NCBI GenBank assembly: GCA_030455605.1
Contig: JAKDPD010000001.1
Location: 52,363 to 116,362 of the forward strand
Direction of reading: 5' to 3'
Length of the DNA stretch: 64,000 nt
Source of the DNA: Lactobacillus sp.
Lineage (GTDB): Bacteria > Bacillota > Bacilli > Lactobacillales > Lactobacillaceae
The notes below the pieces were generated by a model. It saw only the letters and a program-made list of their open reading frames with translations, ran no database searches and had not been told where the DNA came from. Made by a program: the position numbers and the translations under genes. Shown piece by piece: positions 31,078 through 41,790 of the stretch. Every line of letters begins with the position of its first letter. The first letter of the stretch is position 1.

Positions 31078-31820
31078 TATTGTGTTAACTGACCATATCT
31101 TTCTTTGTATTGTAAGCTAGTTCCAGTATAAGTATACATCGTGACCTGCTTGTCTAAATTAGCAACCCGGCTGACATGACCATTGTTAGTATACTGCCAA
31201 AAGGCATATTGGGAACGGTTAGATAGCCTTGACCCTGCCCAGAGAAAACGCGTTTCAGCTGGGAAAAAGCCACGATAACGCGCCGATAATGCCAGCATTA
31301 TCCGATGATGATGAGCTTGCAGGTGACGCGTAAAGCGGCGGAGCGAACTTAAATAGTGATAACTACGTGAACTGCTAGCGAGTTCAATTAAAATGGGCAA
31401 AGTCCCAACATCTTGCCCAATCGTCTCGCGGAGAAAGCGATAATGCTGCCGACTAGTGGACTGATCACTATATTTGATAATCGTCCCAAAAGCCATTTTG
31501 GTTCCCAACAATTGAGAACGAAAAGTAAGATAGCTATTATCGAAATACGAGCGCCCTTGCGTCCCCATCAGATAAACAAAGGAAATATTGCTATTCTGCA
31601 ATTGGTGCATATCAACATAACCGACATTTTGATTTAATTGTACGCCTAAAGCACTCGGTGTCATCCCTTGTGGTTGCGTCGTTTCCGTCGGATAACGCAC
31701 CATCGCATATCCTAGGCCGATAAACACCAGCAACAAGCAAACCATAATAGCTGGTAAAGTTAGCCGATGTTGAAAGTGTACCGCCATGCAGCTGCCCCTT
31801 TTCCATTTAAAAAATGCCAC
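31077..31820 (-). CDS. GH25-like (muramidase-fold) membrane-anchored protein, catalytic residues apparently substituted
   Basis: N-terminal TM then GVQLNQNVGYVDMHQLQ...ISFVYLMGTQGRSYFDNSY...GTLPILIELA...FWQYTNNGHV. Confidence 0.65.
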   Translation of the reverse strand: MAFFKWKRGSCMAVHFQHRLTLPAIMVCLLLVFIGLGYAMVRYPTETTQPQGMTPSALGVQLNQNVGYVDMHQLQNSNISFVYLMGTQGRSYFDNSYLTFRSQLLGTKMAFGTIIKYSDQSTSRQHYRFLRETIGQDVGTLPILIELASSSRSYHYLSSLRRFTRHLQAHHHRIMLALSARYRGFFPAETRFLWAGSRLSNRSQYAFWQYTNNGHVSRVANLDKQVTMYTYTGTSLQYKERYGQLTQ

Positions 31821-31863
31821 GACCCAGTTGATCGCGGCATTGATTGTTCAATTAACGAGCGGG

Positions 31864-32412
31864 TTAATATTCACTCGGCTTTAACACACCTACATACGGC
31901 AAATTACGATAATGGCCATCTAAGTCCATTCCGTAACCCACGACAAACTCATTAGGGCAGTCAAAACCAGCTAAATCCGGCTGATAATCGACACAACGAC
32001 GTGCCCGCTTATCAAGTAACACAACTGATTTCACAGACCGCGCCCCGCGATCTGCCAATAACTTCTGCGTAAACTGTAAAGTTAAGCCGGTATCAATGAT
32101 ATCTTCCACAATCAAGACATCCCGACCCTTGACCTCACGGTTTAAATCATGTTTCACGACCAATTTACCCAATGACTTGGTGCCTTCATAGCTAGAAACA
32201 TCAATGAAATCTAGGTCCATCTTGACGTCCATCTCACGCAGCAAATCAGTCATAAAAAAGACTGCACCAGTCAAAGCACCAACTACCAATGGGTTCTTAC
32301 CAGTGTATAACTGCGTTAATTGGTCACCTAGGCGAACACAAGCCTCATGAATATCTGCTTCCGTATAAAGTTTGCGTTCAACCACAGCACTTAGATTGTC
32401 ACTTCTTACCAT
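31864..32412 (-). CDS. hpt: Hypoxanthine phosphoribosyltransferase
   Basis: VLIVEDIIDTGLTLQFT, ALTGAVFFMTDLLR. Confidence 0.95.
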   Translation of the reverse strand: MVRSDNLSAVVERKLYTEADIHEACVRLGDQLTQLYTGKNPLVVGALTGAVFFMTDLLREMDVKMDLDFIDVSSYEGTKSLGKLVVKHDLNREVKGRDVLIVEDIIDTGLTLQFTQKLLADRGARSVKSVVLLDKRARRCVDYQPDLAGFDCPNEFVVGYGMDLDGHYRNLPYVGVLKPSEY

Positions 32413-32523
32413 CTATAAAATCCTCTGCTCTACATCACTCACACTAGCACTTATGGTTTCGATTATAACATTAAGTTACCATTATCTCGGTACTTTTTTC
32501 GCCTTAATGCATTCAACTCGTGA

Positions 32524-33855
32524 TTAAGCCGCAGTAACGCTCACGGGCTGAACAATAAACCACCGCATAAAGCCTTGTTCCACAATCGCTAATTTAAACT
32601 TATAGCCCTCAAGGGTGACCGTTTCATTCTTCTTAAGATTCGGATAATGCTCCATCATATAGCCTCCAATTGTGATAATGTCACTATCTTGAAAGCTCTT
32701 CAAATCAGTATGGAAGTAACGCTCGAAATCATATAAGGTGGTTTTACCGGAAACATGAATTTGTCCCTGATCATCTTTAATAATGTAATCATCGGAAACA
32801 TCATCCACTTCATCCTTAACCGTGCCAAAGAGCTCCTCATAGATATCTTTATCAGTGACAATCCCACTCGTACCGCCATATTCATCCACGACTAGGACAA
32901 TTGGCGTATGCTTTTGAATCATTAAGTGCAAAATATCTTGCAGTGGCATTGATTCCGGTACCGTAATAATCGTTCTGATAATTCGCGTCACCGGCACCCG
33001 GCTATCTAAGAGTTGTTGTTGCACAATGTCGTAAGTATAGACATACCCAACCACATCATCTTTATCGTTATCGCGTACCACCGGCAAACGGCTATAACCC
33101 TCATCCATGTATTTCTTTAAGGCAGTGGCAATCGAATCGCTGGCATCAAGTACTTCTAGCCGCGTTCGATCGGTCATGATATCCTTGGCGACCTTATCAT
33201 TCAGTTCGAAGGCCCGTTCCATGTAGGTTAAATCTTCTTTATCCAGAGCCCCACCATGAACAGCATTACGTGATAATTTAATAATCTCTGATTGGGAATA
33301 AACTTCATTCCCCTCGTCAGCTGGGTTAAACCCAAATAACTTCAGAATCCCGTTCGAACTCACATTAAGCAGCCAGACAAACGGATAAACCAACGCATGA
33401 AATAACCGTAGCGGCGTAACAATCAGCATCAGCATTTTAACTGGCATGTCAATGGTCATATTCTTAGGAACGACTTCAGTGAGGACCACTTCAAGATAAG
33501 TTAAAAAAATTACCCCAGCAAAAGCTGAGACTGAGCGAATAACAGACATACTCAGCGACGTCAAAACCAACAATTGCCGAAACAATTCAGCAAAGGTTTC
33601 GGCCGAGAACCAACCTAAAACAACCCCAACTAAAGTGGTCCCTACCTGAGTGGTCGACAAATACTCATTGAGATTGTGAACCATATGTAATGCCCGCTTC
33701 AATTTGCGGCTGTTACCAGACTGATTGGCAATCATGTCTTCCAATTGGCTAGGACGCGTTTGCACAAGTGCAAACTCCGCCACGACAAAGAATGAAGCCA
33801 TGATAAAAATTAATAAAGTAGCCCCCAAATTAGTTGCTATTTCACCTGTAGTCAA
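32524..33855 (-). CDS. CNNM/CBS/CorC_HlyC (hemolysin-family) membrane protein
   Basis: N-terminal DUF21 membrane region, CBS pair, VDEYGGTSGIVTDKDIYEELFG. Confidence 0.93.
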   Translation of the reverse strand: MTTGEIATNLGATLLIFIMASFFVVAEFALVQTRPSQLEDMIANQSGNSRKLKRALHMVHNLNEYLSTTQVGTTLVGVVLGWFSAETFAELFRQLLVLTSLSMSVIRSVSAFAGVIFLTYLEVVLTEVVPKNMTIDMPVKMLMLIVTPLRLFHALVYPFVWLLNVSSNGILKLFGFNPADEGNEVYSQSEIIKLSRNAVHGGALDKEDLTYMERAFELNDKVAKDIMTDRTRLEVLDASDSIATALKKYMDEGYSRLPVVRDNDKDDVVGYVYTYDIVQQQLLDSRVPVTRIIRTIITVPESMPLQDILHLMIQKHTPIVLVVDEYGGTSGIVTDKDIYEELFGTVKDEVDDVSDDYIIKDDQGQIHVSGKTTLYDFERYFHTDLKSFQDSDIITIGGYMMEHYPNLKKNETVTLEGYKFKLAIVEQGFMRWFIVQPVSVTAA

Positions 33856-33875
33856 TTTTTTATTTCACCTTATCA

Positions 33876-34583
33876 TTATTTAGACAAACGATACACCGAC
33901 CGTAATGGTAATCGTTTGGGGATATATTTATCAGCATTTACTTCTGCTTTGCTATCAGCATATCCCAGTCCAATGGCCATTCCAACCGATTCATTGTCCG
34001 GAATCTGTGCATATTTACGCACAAGTTCGGGATAAGCCACCAACGAGTGAGCTGGGATTACTGCCAGTCCCTTATTAATTGCTAAGAGCATTAAGCTCTG
34101 GGCAAAAATACCTAAGTCAAAGATTGACCAGGCAGGACTAGCTTTCGGAATTGTCAAATAAACCAGCACCGGTGCATTAAACATCGTGTCATTTGCCTTG
34201 GTAAACAGTGATAATTTATCCCGAAAAAAATAAGACTGGGAAGCACCAAAGTTCACCATATTCTGACTGGGAAAAGTATCCCAATGAAGTGATAACATGG
34301 CCGCAAAATCTTCTTGGGGGTGCTTACCAGCACGGACCAAGGCTTCATATTCACGGCATAAATTAATGCGCGCATCCCCCATGACCGCATACACATGCCA
34401 AGGCTGTGAATTCAATAAGGATGGCGAATTCTGAGCATCCTGAATCAATCGCGCCAGTAGTTTCTCGCTTACCTTCCGATTAAGAAATTTACGCGTGGCG
34501 TGTTCATGTGTATAGACGTCTTCAAAATTCATCATTTTCCTGCACTTCCTAAACAGACGATGGGGTACTTGCTTAGCTAACAC
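33876..34583 (-). CDS. Nitroreductase family protein (start probably about 34532, MNFEDVYTH)
   Basis: ATRKFLNRKVSEKLLARLIQDAQNSPSLLNSQPWHVYAV; AIGLGYAD. Confidence 0.9.
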   Translation of the reverse strand: MLAKQVPHRLFRKCRKMMNFEDVYTHEHATRKFLNRKVSEKLLARLIQDAQNSPSLLNSQPWHVYAVMGDARINLCREYEALVRAGKHPQEDFAAMLSLHWDTFPSQNMVNFGASQSYFFRDKLSLFTKANDTMFNAPVLVYLTIPKASPAWSIFDLGIFAQSLMLLAINKGLAVIPAHSLVAYPELVRKYAQIPDNESVGMAIGLGYADSKAEVNADKYIPKRLPLRSVYRLSK

Positions 34584-34650
34584 CTCTCTGGTTAATCTGA
34601 CTGCAATAAGCTATTAATTCAATACTATCAGAAAGAAAAGGCGATATCAA

Positions 34651-34684
34651 AAGAAAGCAGACTGCAATTGCAGTCTGCTTTCTT
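34651..34684. terminator. Perfect 34-bp palindrome, probable terminator
   Basis: AAGAAAGCAGACTGCAATTGCAGTCTGCTTTCTT. Confidence 0.8.
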
Positions 34685-34690
34685 AAGTTG

Positions 34691-37090
34691 TTATTTTAAG
34701 CCTGACCATTTCCAAGTCGTCACTTCAGGAATGTCATGTCCATTATCTCTAATGTATTGGTGGTGCTTAGCAAGTAAGGTTTCCATCCGGTGAATAAAGC
34801 CGGTGGCTTTACCCCGCAAACTTGGAATCCGCTCTGCCGCATCTTTCGCTAAGTGGAAGCGATCAAGTTCATTGAGGACTCGCATATCAAATGGGGTAGT
34901 AATATCACCATTTTCTTCATAACAATGAATGGACACATCTTGCCGCTGACGGGCAAACCAGATGGCTGACATCATTGTCTTATAGCCGTGCCAAGCAAAG
35001 ATGACTGGTACATTTGCTGGGAATAAACGCGCGAATTCCGCATCTGAAATCGCAGCTGGGTTATCAGCTGGACTCATCAATTTCATCACGTCCACAACAT
35101 TAATGTAGCGAATTCGCAAAGCTGGAAACGCATCATGCAATAACTCAATAGCAGCTAAAGCTTCCATCGTTGGCTCAGTTTCCGTCGAAGCAAAGACGAC
35201 TTCTGGTGCTGCAGCTTGATCAGTCGACGCCCATTCAACATAACCTAAACCGTGATCCACGAGTTCACTAGCTTCAGTGATGCTGAACCACTGTGGTCGA
35301 GGCTGCTTAGAGGTGACCAAAACATTAATACACTCGCGGTCACTGAAGGCTTTATTCGCAACTGCTAATAAGGTATTGGTATCGGCTGGCAGGTATTCAT
35401 GAATGAGGTCAGGACGATTCTTCTCGAACAAATGCGTTAAAATGCCAGGGTCTTGGTGCGTATAACCATTATGGTCTTGTTGGAAAACCGTTGACGTCGC
35501 CACAAAGTTGAGGGCTGGGTAATCCTTGCGCCAATATTGTTCCTTAGCTTTACGTAACCACTTCATATGCTGCGTGAGCATTGAATCAACCACGCGGCCA
35601 AAGGCTTCGTAAGTCGCAAAGAAACCATGACGACCAGTTAGAACATAGCCTTCTAAGAAGCCTTCATCTTGGTGTTCAGACAGTTGCGAATCAATTAATC
35701 GACCATGACGGGCTAGATTCTCATCATGTGGCTCATGAATGACAGCTTCCCACTGCCGCTTTTGCGTATCTAGGAATTCGAACAACCGATTTGACTTCGA
35801 CTCATCCGGTCCAAAGCCCCGGAAAGTAGTTGGGTTCAATTCTGCGATGCGGTTTAAATATTTAGCCCATTCTGACATGTCTTGGGCTTCAATTTGACCA
35901 GGGTGGTCAAATTTTAAAGCAAAATCACGATAATCTGGCAGATTCAGCCGTTTCGGATGTAAGCCACCATTGGTAATCGGGTTCATCGCCATCCGCTGAT
36001 TGCCCTTAACGGTATTAGCTAAGACTTCAGCTGTTGGAGAGCCATCTGGATTGAAGAGTTCCTCAGGGTGATAACTCTTTAGCCAATCCAGTAACATGTC
36101 TTGATGCGTTAAATCATCTTGTTCAACTGGAATTGGAATTTGATGTGCCCGGAAACTATTTTCAATTGGTAAGCCATCCAAGTCTTTCTTTGGACCAGTC
36201 CAACCCTTGGGACATTGAAAAATGATGACTGGCCAATGAGCTGGTGAAGTGTCACCTGACTCACGTGCCTTAGACTGAATCGCTTTAATCTCGCTAATGA
36301 CTTGATCTAAGGTCTGTGCCATTTCGTGATGCATGGTCATATGATCTTTAAAGGGACCAAAACGACCATCCTTAAAGACGGATACGAAGTAAGGTTTCCA
36401 ACCCATACCTTCGAAATACTTCGTGAGTTCTTCATCGCTCATCCGTGACAAAATAGTTGGGTTTGAAATCTTAAAGCCATTCACTTGAATAATTGGTAAG
36501 ACTGCCCCATCTTTGGCTGGATTAATAAATTGGTTGGAGAACCATGAAGCCGTCAGTGGACCAGTTTCGGCCTCTCCATCGCCAATTTCAACGGCCGCAA
36601 TGACATCTGGATTATCTAGGATGGCACCGACCCCATGAGAGAGGGAATAACCTAACTCGCCACCTTCATGGATAGAACCTGGCGTCTCAGGTGCAGCATG
36701 TGAAGCCACCCCACCTGGAAAACTAAACTGCTTAAATAGCTTCGTCATCCCAGCTTCATCTTGGGTAATTTCGGGATAACGCTCCGTATAAGAACCGTCC
36801 AAGTAAGAGTTGGAAACCATGACCTGACCGCCATGTCCTGAACCTTCAATATAAAACATGTTCAAATCATATTTTTTAATAACCCGGTTAAGATGTGCAT
36901 ATAAGAAATTCTGTGGCACAATGGTACCCCAGTGCCCGATTGGCTTCGGCTTAACATCCTCAGCAACTAATGGGGTCTTTAAGAGGGGATTCTTCATTAA
37001 GAATAACTGCCCCACTGATAAGTAGTTGGCAGCACGCCAATAAGCGTCAACTTGCTTCAAATAATGATGTGAATCATAATCAATCGTCAT
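34691..37090 (-). CDS. xpkA: Xylulose-5-phosphate/fructose-6-phosphate phosphoketolase
   Basis: 799 aa, [53 protein letters not shown]. Confidence 0.97.
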   Translation of the reverse strand: MTIDYDSHHYLKQVDAYWRAANYLSVGQLFLMKNPLLKTPLVAEDVKPKPIGHWGTIVPQNFLYAHLNRVIKKYDLNMFYIEGSGHGGQVMVSNSYLDGSYTERYPEITQDEAGMTKLFKQFSFPGGVASHAAPETPGSIHEGGELGYSLSHGVGAILDNPDVIAAVEIGDGEAETGPLTASWFSNQFINPAKDGAVLPIIQVNGFKISNPTILSRMSDEELTKYFEGMGWKPYFVSVFKDGRFGPFKDHMTMHHEMAQTLDQVISEIKAIQSKARESGDTSPAHWPVIIFQCPKGWTGPKKDLDGLPIENSFRAHQIPIPVEQDDLTHQDMLLDWLKSYHPEELFNPDGSPTAEVLANTVKGNQRMAMNPITNGGLHPKRLNLPDYRDFALKFDHPGQIEAQDMSEWAKYLNRIAELNPTTFRGFGPDESKSNRLFEFLDTQKRQWEAVIHEPHDENLARHGRLIDSQLSEHQDEGFLEGYVLTGRHGFFATYEAFGRVVDSMLTQHMKWLRKAKEQYWRKDYPALNFVATSTVFQQDHNGYTHQDPGILTHLFEKNRPDLIHEYLPADTNTLLAVANKAFSDRECINVLVTSKQPRPQWFSITEASELVDHGLGYVEWASTDQAAAPEVVFASTETEPTMEALAAIELLHDAFPALRIRYINVVDVMKLMSPADNPAAISDAEFARLFPANVPVIFAWHGYKTMMSAIWFARQRQDVSIHCYEENGDITTPFDMRVLNELDRFHLAKDAAERIPSLRGKATGFIHRMETLLAKHHQYIRDNGHDIPEVTTWKWSGLK

Positions 37091-37238
37091 ATTAATCTGC
37101 TCCTTTAATGACTATTCTGATGAATCAGCTTACTGATATTAGTATAACGCATCCCAATTATTGGTTGCAATCTTTTAATAAATTGGTTCGTCCCAATTTT
37201 TCATCAACCATTCCCTCGTCCTGCGATAGCTATTTAAA

Positions 37239-37267
37239 TTGACAAAGTGTCACCCCACCGTTAACAT
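37239..37267 (+). promoter_or_regulatory. Predicted promoter with palindrome over the -35 box
   Basis: TTGACA-N17-TAACAT; TGACA-AAG-TGTCA at 37240-37252. Confidence 0.6.
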
Positions 37268-37306
37268 GACGTTAAAACGAACCCGTTATCATGATCAGCA
37301 AATGAC

Positions 37307-39322
37307 TTGGGGATGCAAATGGCTTATCTAGAATTAGCAGACATACATAAATCTTATTATCTAGGATCAACCGCCTTTCCGGTACTAAAAGGTATCAACT
37401 TAAAATTTGAGCTGGGCAACTTCGTATCGATTTTAGGCGAATCCGGCGGCGGTAAATCGACCTTAATGAACATCATTGGTGGGCTGGACCGCAATTTTAG
37501 CGGTGAGGTCCGGGTAGACGGTGAACGACTTGATCATCACCAAGAGCGCCTCCTAGATGCTTATCGCCGCGATACGGTCGGCTATATTTATCAGGCTTAC
37601 AACTTAGTCAGTCATCTCAGTGTGCTTGACAATGTTAAATTGGCGCTTGATATGACGCGGCTAAACGCAAAAGCTAGAGATGAGCGAGCACGCGCCTTAC
37701 TCACTAAAATAGGACTGGGAGATCAAATGCGTAAATATCCCAACCAGCTCTCTGGTGGTCAAAAGCAGCGAGTGGCAATCGCCCGGGCGCTATCATCCGA
37801 TCCTAAGATTATTATTGCGGATGAACCAACCGGCGCGCTCGATTCGCAAAACACCGAAGAAGTCCTGAAGTTATTGCAACAGATTGCCCAAGAAGGCCGC
37901 CTGGTCATCGCCGTTACCCACTCCGAGCATGTAGCGGCTGCCGGTACCCGCATTGTCCGCCTAGCTGACGGCAAGATTACTGGTGATGAACGCATTAAAC
38001 CGGCTTATCCCCTGCAGGACGTCAAACGATTAGCTTCACGTGACCTCAGTTATCTGGCAACACTCAAAAATGCTTGGAATCATTTCAAGTATCACTTGGG
38101 TCAGAACGCATTAATTGTCGCTGGTGTCTCGATTGGCCTAATTGCCGTTTTACTCTTCACCAGTTTGGGAACCGGCGTGAGTGGCTATGTCAATCAGCAA
38201 ATTAATAAAGTAGCCAACCCAACAGCCATCATTGTTTCTCGGCGTGTCCCAGTTAGTGCGAACACCAATCGGGCGCAAGCTGCAGCCGAGCGACAGCGAC
38301 AGCAGCTGCTTAATCTAACCGGTGAAGGTAAGAGTGCCAACCACACCGACTTTAAAACCAGCGATTTAAACCAAATTAAGGCCTTCAAGCATGTCAACAG
38401 TGTTGAACGCGTTTATAATCTGAACAATGTCAAAGTCACTTATGGCCGCAAACAAGGCAGTATTGACAATTTAACTAGCTGGACCAAGAGTAACTCCGCT
38501 AGTGATATAAAAACTGGACGTGCACCTAAAGCTGGCGAAGTGGTACTGGATCGTAATCTCGTCATTAACAGCCTAGGACAAAAGCGTTACCGCAACTTAC
38601 TCGGAAAAACTGTTCATTTCTCTTATAGCGGCGTCAATCAGCAAGGGAAACCCACAACGGTCAAATTTAATGCCAAAGTTGCTGGCATTTCCTACTCAAC
38701 TCGGCAGAGCTTCAATGCGATTACCGCTGGGCGCTTGCGCCAGGCAGCTAAAGCAGCCAACGTACCATTAGCTGCTAGTGCCATGGCCGTTACCGCTGAT
38801 CGATATGACCATGTTGAAAAATTGGTTAACCGGATTACGAGCATTAAACGACGCGGCAAAAAACAATATTCTGCTTTATCAGCCGCTAGCATGATTGAGA
38901 CCATTAACACCTATGTGCGCCTGATTACCGTTATCCTAAAAGCCATTGCGTCAATTTCACTGCTGGTCTCAGCACTGATGATTATCGTTACCATGTATAT
39001 GAGTGTGGCCGAGCGGACCAAAGAAATTGGAATTCTGCGGGCCTTAGGTGAAAGTAAACGTGACATTCGTCGCCTCTTTACCAGTGAATCGTTGTTACTA
39101 GGTCTCATTAGTGCAACCGTCTCTACGCTGTTAACCTACGGTTTAGCCGGGCTGGGTAACCGCATGCTGAGCCGAATTACCGCTTATGATTTCTTACAAG
39201 TGACACCGAATGCCGCTGTCGGCATTTATGTAATTGCGTTAGTGATTGCCTTGCTGGCTGCCTTTCTACCAGCTAGACATGCTGCTGGGCTCAATCCTAT
39301 TGATGCCTTGAGCAACGACTAA
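37307..39322 (+). CDS. MacB-like ABC transporter, fused ATPase + FtsX-type permease
   Basis: GESGGGKSTLMNIIGGLD, LSGGQKQRVAIARAL, IIIADEPTGALD, C-terminal FtsX-type TM region. Confidence 0.95.
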   Translation: MGMQMAYLELADIHKSYYLGSTAFPVLKGINLKFELGNFVSILGESGGGKSTLMNIIGGLDRNFSGEVRVDGERLDHHQERLLDAYRRDTVGYIYQAYNLVSHLSVLDNVKLALDMTRLNAKARDERARALLTKIGLGDQMRKYPNQLSGGQKQRVAIARALSSDPKIIIADEPTGALDSQNTEEVLKLLQQIAQEGRLVIAVTHSEHVAAAGTRIVRLADGKITGDERIKPAYPLQDVKRLASRDLSYLATLKNAWNHFKYHLGQNALIVAGVSIGLIAVLLFTSLGTGVSGYVNQQINKVANPTAIIVSRRVPVSANTNRAQAAAERQRQQLLNLTGEGKSANHTDFKTSDLNQIKAFKHVNSVERVYNLNNVKVTYGRKQGSIDNLTSWTKSNSASDIKTGRAPKAGEVVLDRNLVINSLGQKRYRNLLGKTVHFSYSGVNQQGKPTTVKFNAKVAGISYSTRQSFNAITAGRLRQAAKAANVPLAASAMAVTADRYDHVEKLVNRITSIKRRGKKQYSALSAASMIETINTYVRLITVILKAIASISLLVSALMIIVTMYMSVAERTKEIGILRALGESKRDIRRLFTSESLLLGLISATVSTLLTYGLAGLGNRMLSRITAYDFLQVTPNAAVGIYVIALVIALLAAFLPARHAAGLNPIDALSND

Positions 39323-39333
39323 TTAAAACAACT

Positions 39334-39362
39334 AAAAAAGCGCTGAAATTCAGCGCTTTTTG
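39334..39362. terminator. Intrinsic terminator
   Basis: AAAAAAGCGCTGAAATTCAGCGCTTTTT. Confidence 0.9.
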
Positions 39363-39369
39363 TTTACTC

Positions 39370-40092
39370 TTAATTAAGATTCACAAACGTATTAAACCGC
39401 ATGTACTGATAATGAACCCGCATCGTTGAAACTTCAATTGGAGTTCCATCATCTAGAAAAAAGATCCCATCCATCACCCCGACTGGCTCCACTGACTTCA
39501 TGCCTAATAGCTGTTGGTCGGTCTCAGAAGACGGTGAAACCGTAATATTGAGGAAAGAGCGTGTCACTGGCTTGTTCTGGCACCTTTGCAAATAGTTAAA
39601 GAGTGATCCTTGCAAAGTATGAGCGGTCAGTTCAGGAACTAATTTAATCGGGACATAACCACGCTCAATTAAAAAGGGTTGCTGATCAATCTGTCGCAGC
39701 CGCCTAAACGCATAAACAAAGTCGTTTTCGGTTAAAAATAAATCTTGAGCAATTTCAGTGCTAGCTGGAATTACCCGAAAATCGAGTAGTTCAATACGTT
39801 GTGCTTTTCCTGGTACCTGAAAAGAGTCTGTCAGACCTAAATTAGCGCCTTCGTAACGAAAAAGGGCCTGGTTTTTAAGGTACAGGGGATTAATAAAGGT
39901 CCCACTGCCCCGTTTTTTAAACACAATCCCTTGATCAGCTAGCAGCTGTAAGGCACGTTTGAGTGAAGAGCGGCTAACTTGATAAGTCTCTGCTAAACTG
40001 CGCTCATCTGGTAGCCGCATCCCCGGAAATTTTTCTGCCAAAATCTGCTGTTTCAGGTCATGCATCAGTTGACGATAAACAAAATCAGTCAT
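39370..40092 (-). CDS. GntR family transcriptional regulator with UTRA domain
   Basis: RLPDERSLAETYQVSRSSLKRALQLLADQGIVFKKRGSGTFI. Confidence 0.93.
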   Translation of the reverse strand: MTDFVYRQLMHDLKQQILAEKFPGMRLPDERSLAETYQVSRSSLKRALQLLADQGIVFKKRGSGTFINPLYLKNQALFRYEGANLGLTDSFQVPGKAQRIELLDFRVIPASTEIAQDLFLTENDFVYAFRRLRQIDQQPFLIERGYVPIKLVPELTAHTLQGSLFNYLQRCQNKPVTRSFLNITVSPSSETDQQLLGMKSVEPVGVMDGIFFLDDGTPIEVSTMRVHYQYMRFNTFVNLN

Positions 40093-40095
40093 GAG

Positions 40096-41040
40096 TTAGT
40101 GTCCTTGCGGAATCGCGGCGATTGTCGCTAGCAGCCAGTTGCTAAAATCAGTCCGATGAATCGTCACACCAATTTCAGCATTCGGCTGCTGCTTAAAGAA
40201 ATGCTCGAAGTCCATCACACTAGCACCGTAAGTGTAAGCATGGTTTGTCTCAATATTAACAAAGGCCGGCTTAAATTCATACATGTCAGGATTAAGTAGC
40301 ATCCCAGCTGCCAAAGCATCATAAATTTCCACACCCTGATTGGTATTCCAGTCATGCAAATTGGTTAACAGCGCCGCAATCATATGGCCCACGCGGCCTG
40401 TCTGATCAATCTGCTTCAATACTGTTTGGTCCACATAAGCTTGATGGCCTAATTCCAAGGGGGCAACGCGAATTTTTAGCCCGCTCTTGAAGACCATCTG
40501 GGCCGCTTCAGGATCACCCGCGACATTGTACTCAGCATAAGGTCCCCAATTACCAGCTGAGATGGCGCCACCCATGATAACGAGCTCCTTAATATGAGCC
40601 AAATCATCTGGATACTGGTTAAAATACAGCGCAAAATCAGTGGCCGGGCCAATCTGCATTAGGGTAACGGGTTCTCTGCTGGCAGCAACCACTTCATGAA
40701 TGGCAGTCGCTGCAAGACCTGGCCGCAAACAAGCTGTGGCAGCAGCTGGAAAAGCAAAACCAGCCAGGCCGCTTTCACCGTGCACATCAGCAGCACTAAT
40801 CGCTGAGCGTAGCAGTGGTTGGCTAGCACCACGGACTACAGGAACTGTTTTACCCAAAAAAGCTAACAATTTTAGGGTATTAGCGAGTGTTTTAGGTAAG
40901 GAAACATTCCCCCAAGTGGGGACAAGCAGTTTCACATCAAGTTGTTTGGCAAATAACGCAATGGTGATTGCCACAGCGTCATCGATACCAGGATCAGTAC
41001 TAATAATTAAGGGTGTTTTGGTCATAGAGACCCCTTTCAC
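40096..41040 (-). CDS. Ribonucleoside (nucleoside) hydrolase
   Basis: ISTDPGIDDAVAI, TLMQIGPATDFAL, EYNVAGDPEAAQMVF. Confidence 0.93.
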   Translation of the reverse strand: MKGVSMTKTPLIISTDPGIDDAVAITIALFAKQLDVKLLVPTWGNVSLPKTLANTLKLLAFLGKTVPVVRGASQPLLRSAISAADVHGESGLAGFAFPAAATACLRPGLAATAIHEVVAASREPVTLMQIGPATDFALYFNQYPDDLAHIKELVIMGGAISAGNWGPYAEYNVAGDPEAAQMVFKSGLKIRVAPLELGHQAYVDQTVLKQIDQTGRVGHMIAALLTNLHDWNTNQGVEIYDALAAGMLLNPDMYEFKPAFVNIETNHAYTYGASVMDFEHFFKQQPNAEIGVTIHRTDFSNWLLATIAAIPQGH

Positions 41041-41053
41041 TTTTGATTACATG

Positions 41054-41085
41054 AAAAAGTTTCCTGAACGTTAATTCAGGAAACT
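41054..41085 (-). terminator. Intrinsic terminator after rpiA
   Basis: AGTTTCCTGAA-TTAACG-TTCAGGAAACT-TTTTC on minus strand. Confidence 0.85.
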
Positions 41086-41106
41086 GACTAAGCTCACCAA
41101 CAAACG

Positions 41107-41790
41107 TTATTTTTGACGACTTTCAATCTGACCGTCACGATGCGCAATAATGACCTCATCACAGATGTCTAAAAACAAACCGTGCTCAACGACACCAGTC
41201 AGCTGATCAAGGTAAGCAGCCAACCCATGTGGCGCCGGAATCGGATCAATTGCTAAATCAATAATATAGTTGCCATAATGGGTCACATAGCGCTGGCCGG
41301 CTGGCGTCAAGCGATACTGCGGCTGCAAACCTTCTTGCTCGAACCGGCGGAAATTTTGCTCGCATGAAATTGGGAGCACTTCAACGGGCAAAGGAAAACC
41401 GCCCAATCGCGGTACTACTTTAGACTCATCGACAATCCAAACAACCCGTTTAGAATTGACAGCAACGTTCTTTTCCAAAGTGAGCGCACCACCGCCGCCT
41501 TTAATCCCATCCAGATTTGGCGCAACGCGATCACTCCCATCAATGGTTAGATCGACCTGTGCCACGGCAGCGAGCGGACTTACTTTAAAGCCTACGGCAT
41601 CTAGCTGCTCTTTAGACCGGTTCGAAGTCGTCACAACGGCTGCCAACGTTAAGCCCGTAGCCCGTCTTTTGCCTAATGCAGCAATTAAATAGGCAACAGT
41701 TGACCCCGTTCCAACCCCCAATACCATACTAGGTTGCACTAATTGCGCGGCTTGCTGCGCTGCCGCTGCTTTAAGTTCAGCTTGTGTCAT
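41107..41790 (-). CDS. rpiA: Ribose-5-phosphate isomerase A
   Basis: LGVGTGSTVAYLI, DLTIDGSDRVAPNLDGIKGGGGALTLEK. Confidence 0.96.
   Translation of the reverse strand: MTQAELKAAAAQQAAQLVQPSMVLGVGTGSTVAYLIAALGKRRATGLTLAAVVTTSNRSKEQLDAVGFKVSPLAAVAQVDLTIDGSDRVAPNLDGIKGGGGALTLEKNVAVNSKRVVWIVDESKVVPRLGGFPLPVEVLPISCEQNFRRFEQEGLQPQYRLTPAGQRYVTHYGNYIIDLAIDPIPAPHGLAAYLDQLTGVVEHGLFLDICDEVIIAHRDGQIESRQK

Noticed and set aside
34100-37300. Catabolite-responsive (cre) elements near xpkA
   Set aside because: No convincing match to the cre consensus found by eye
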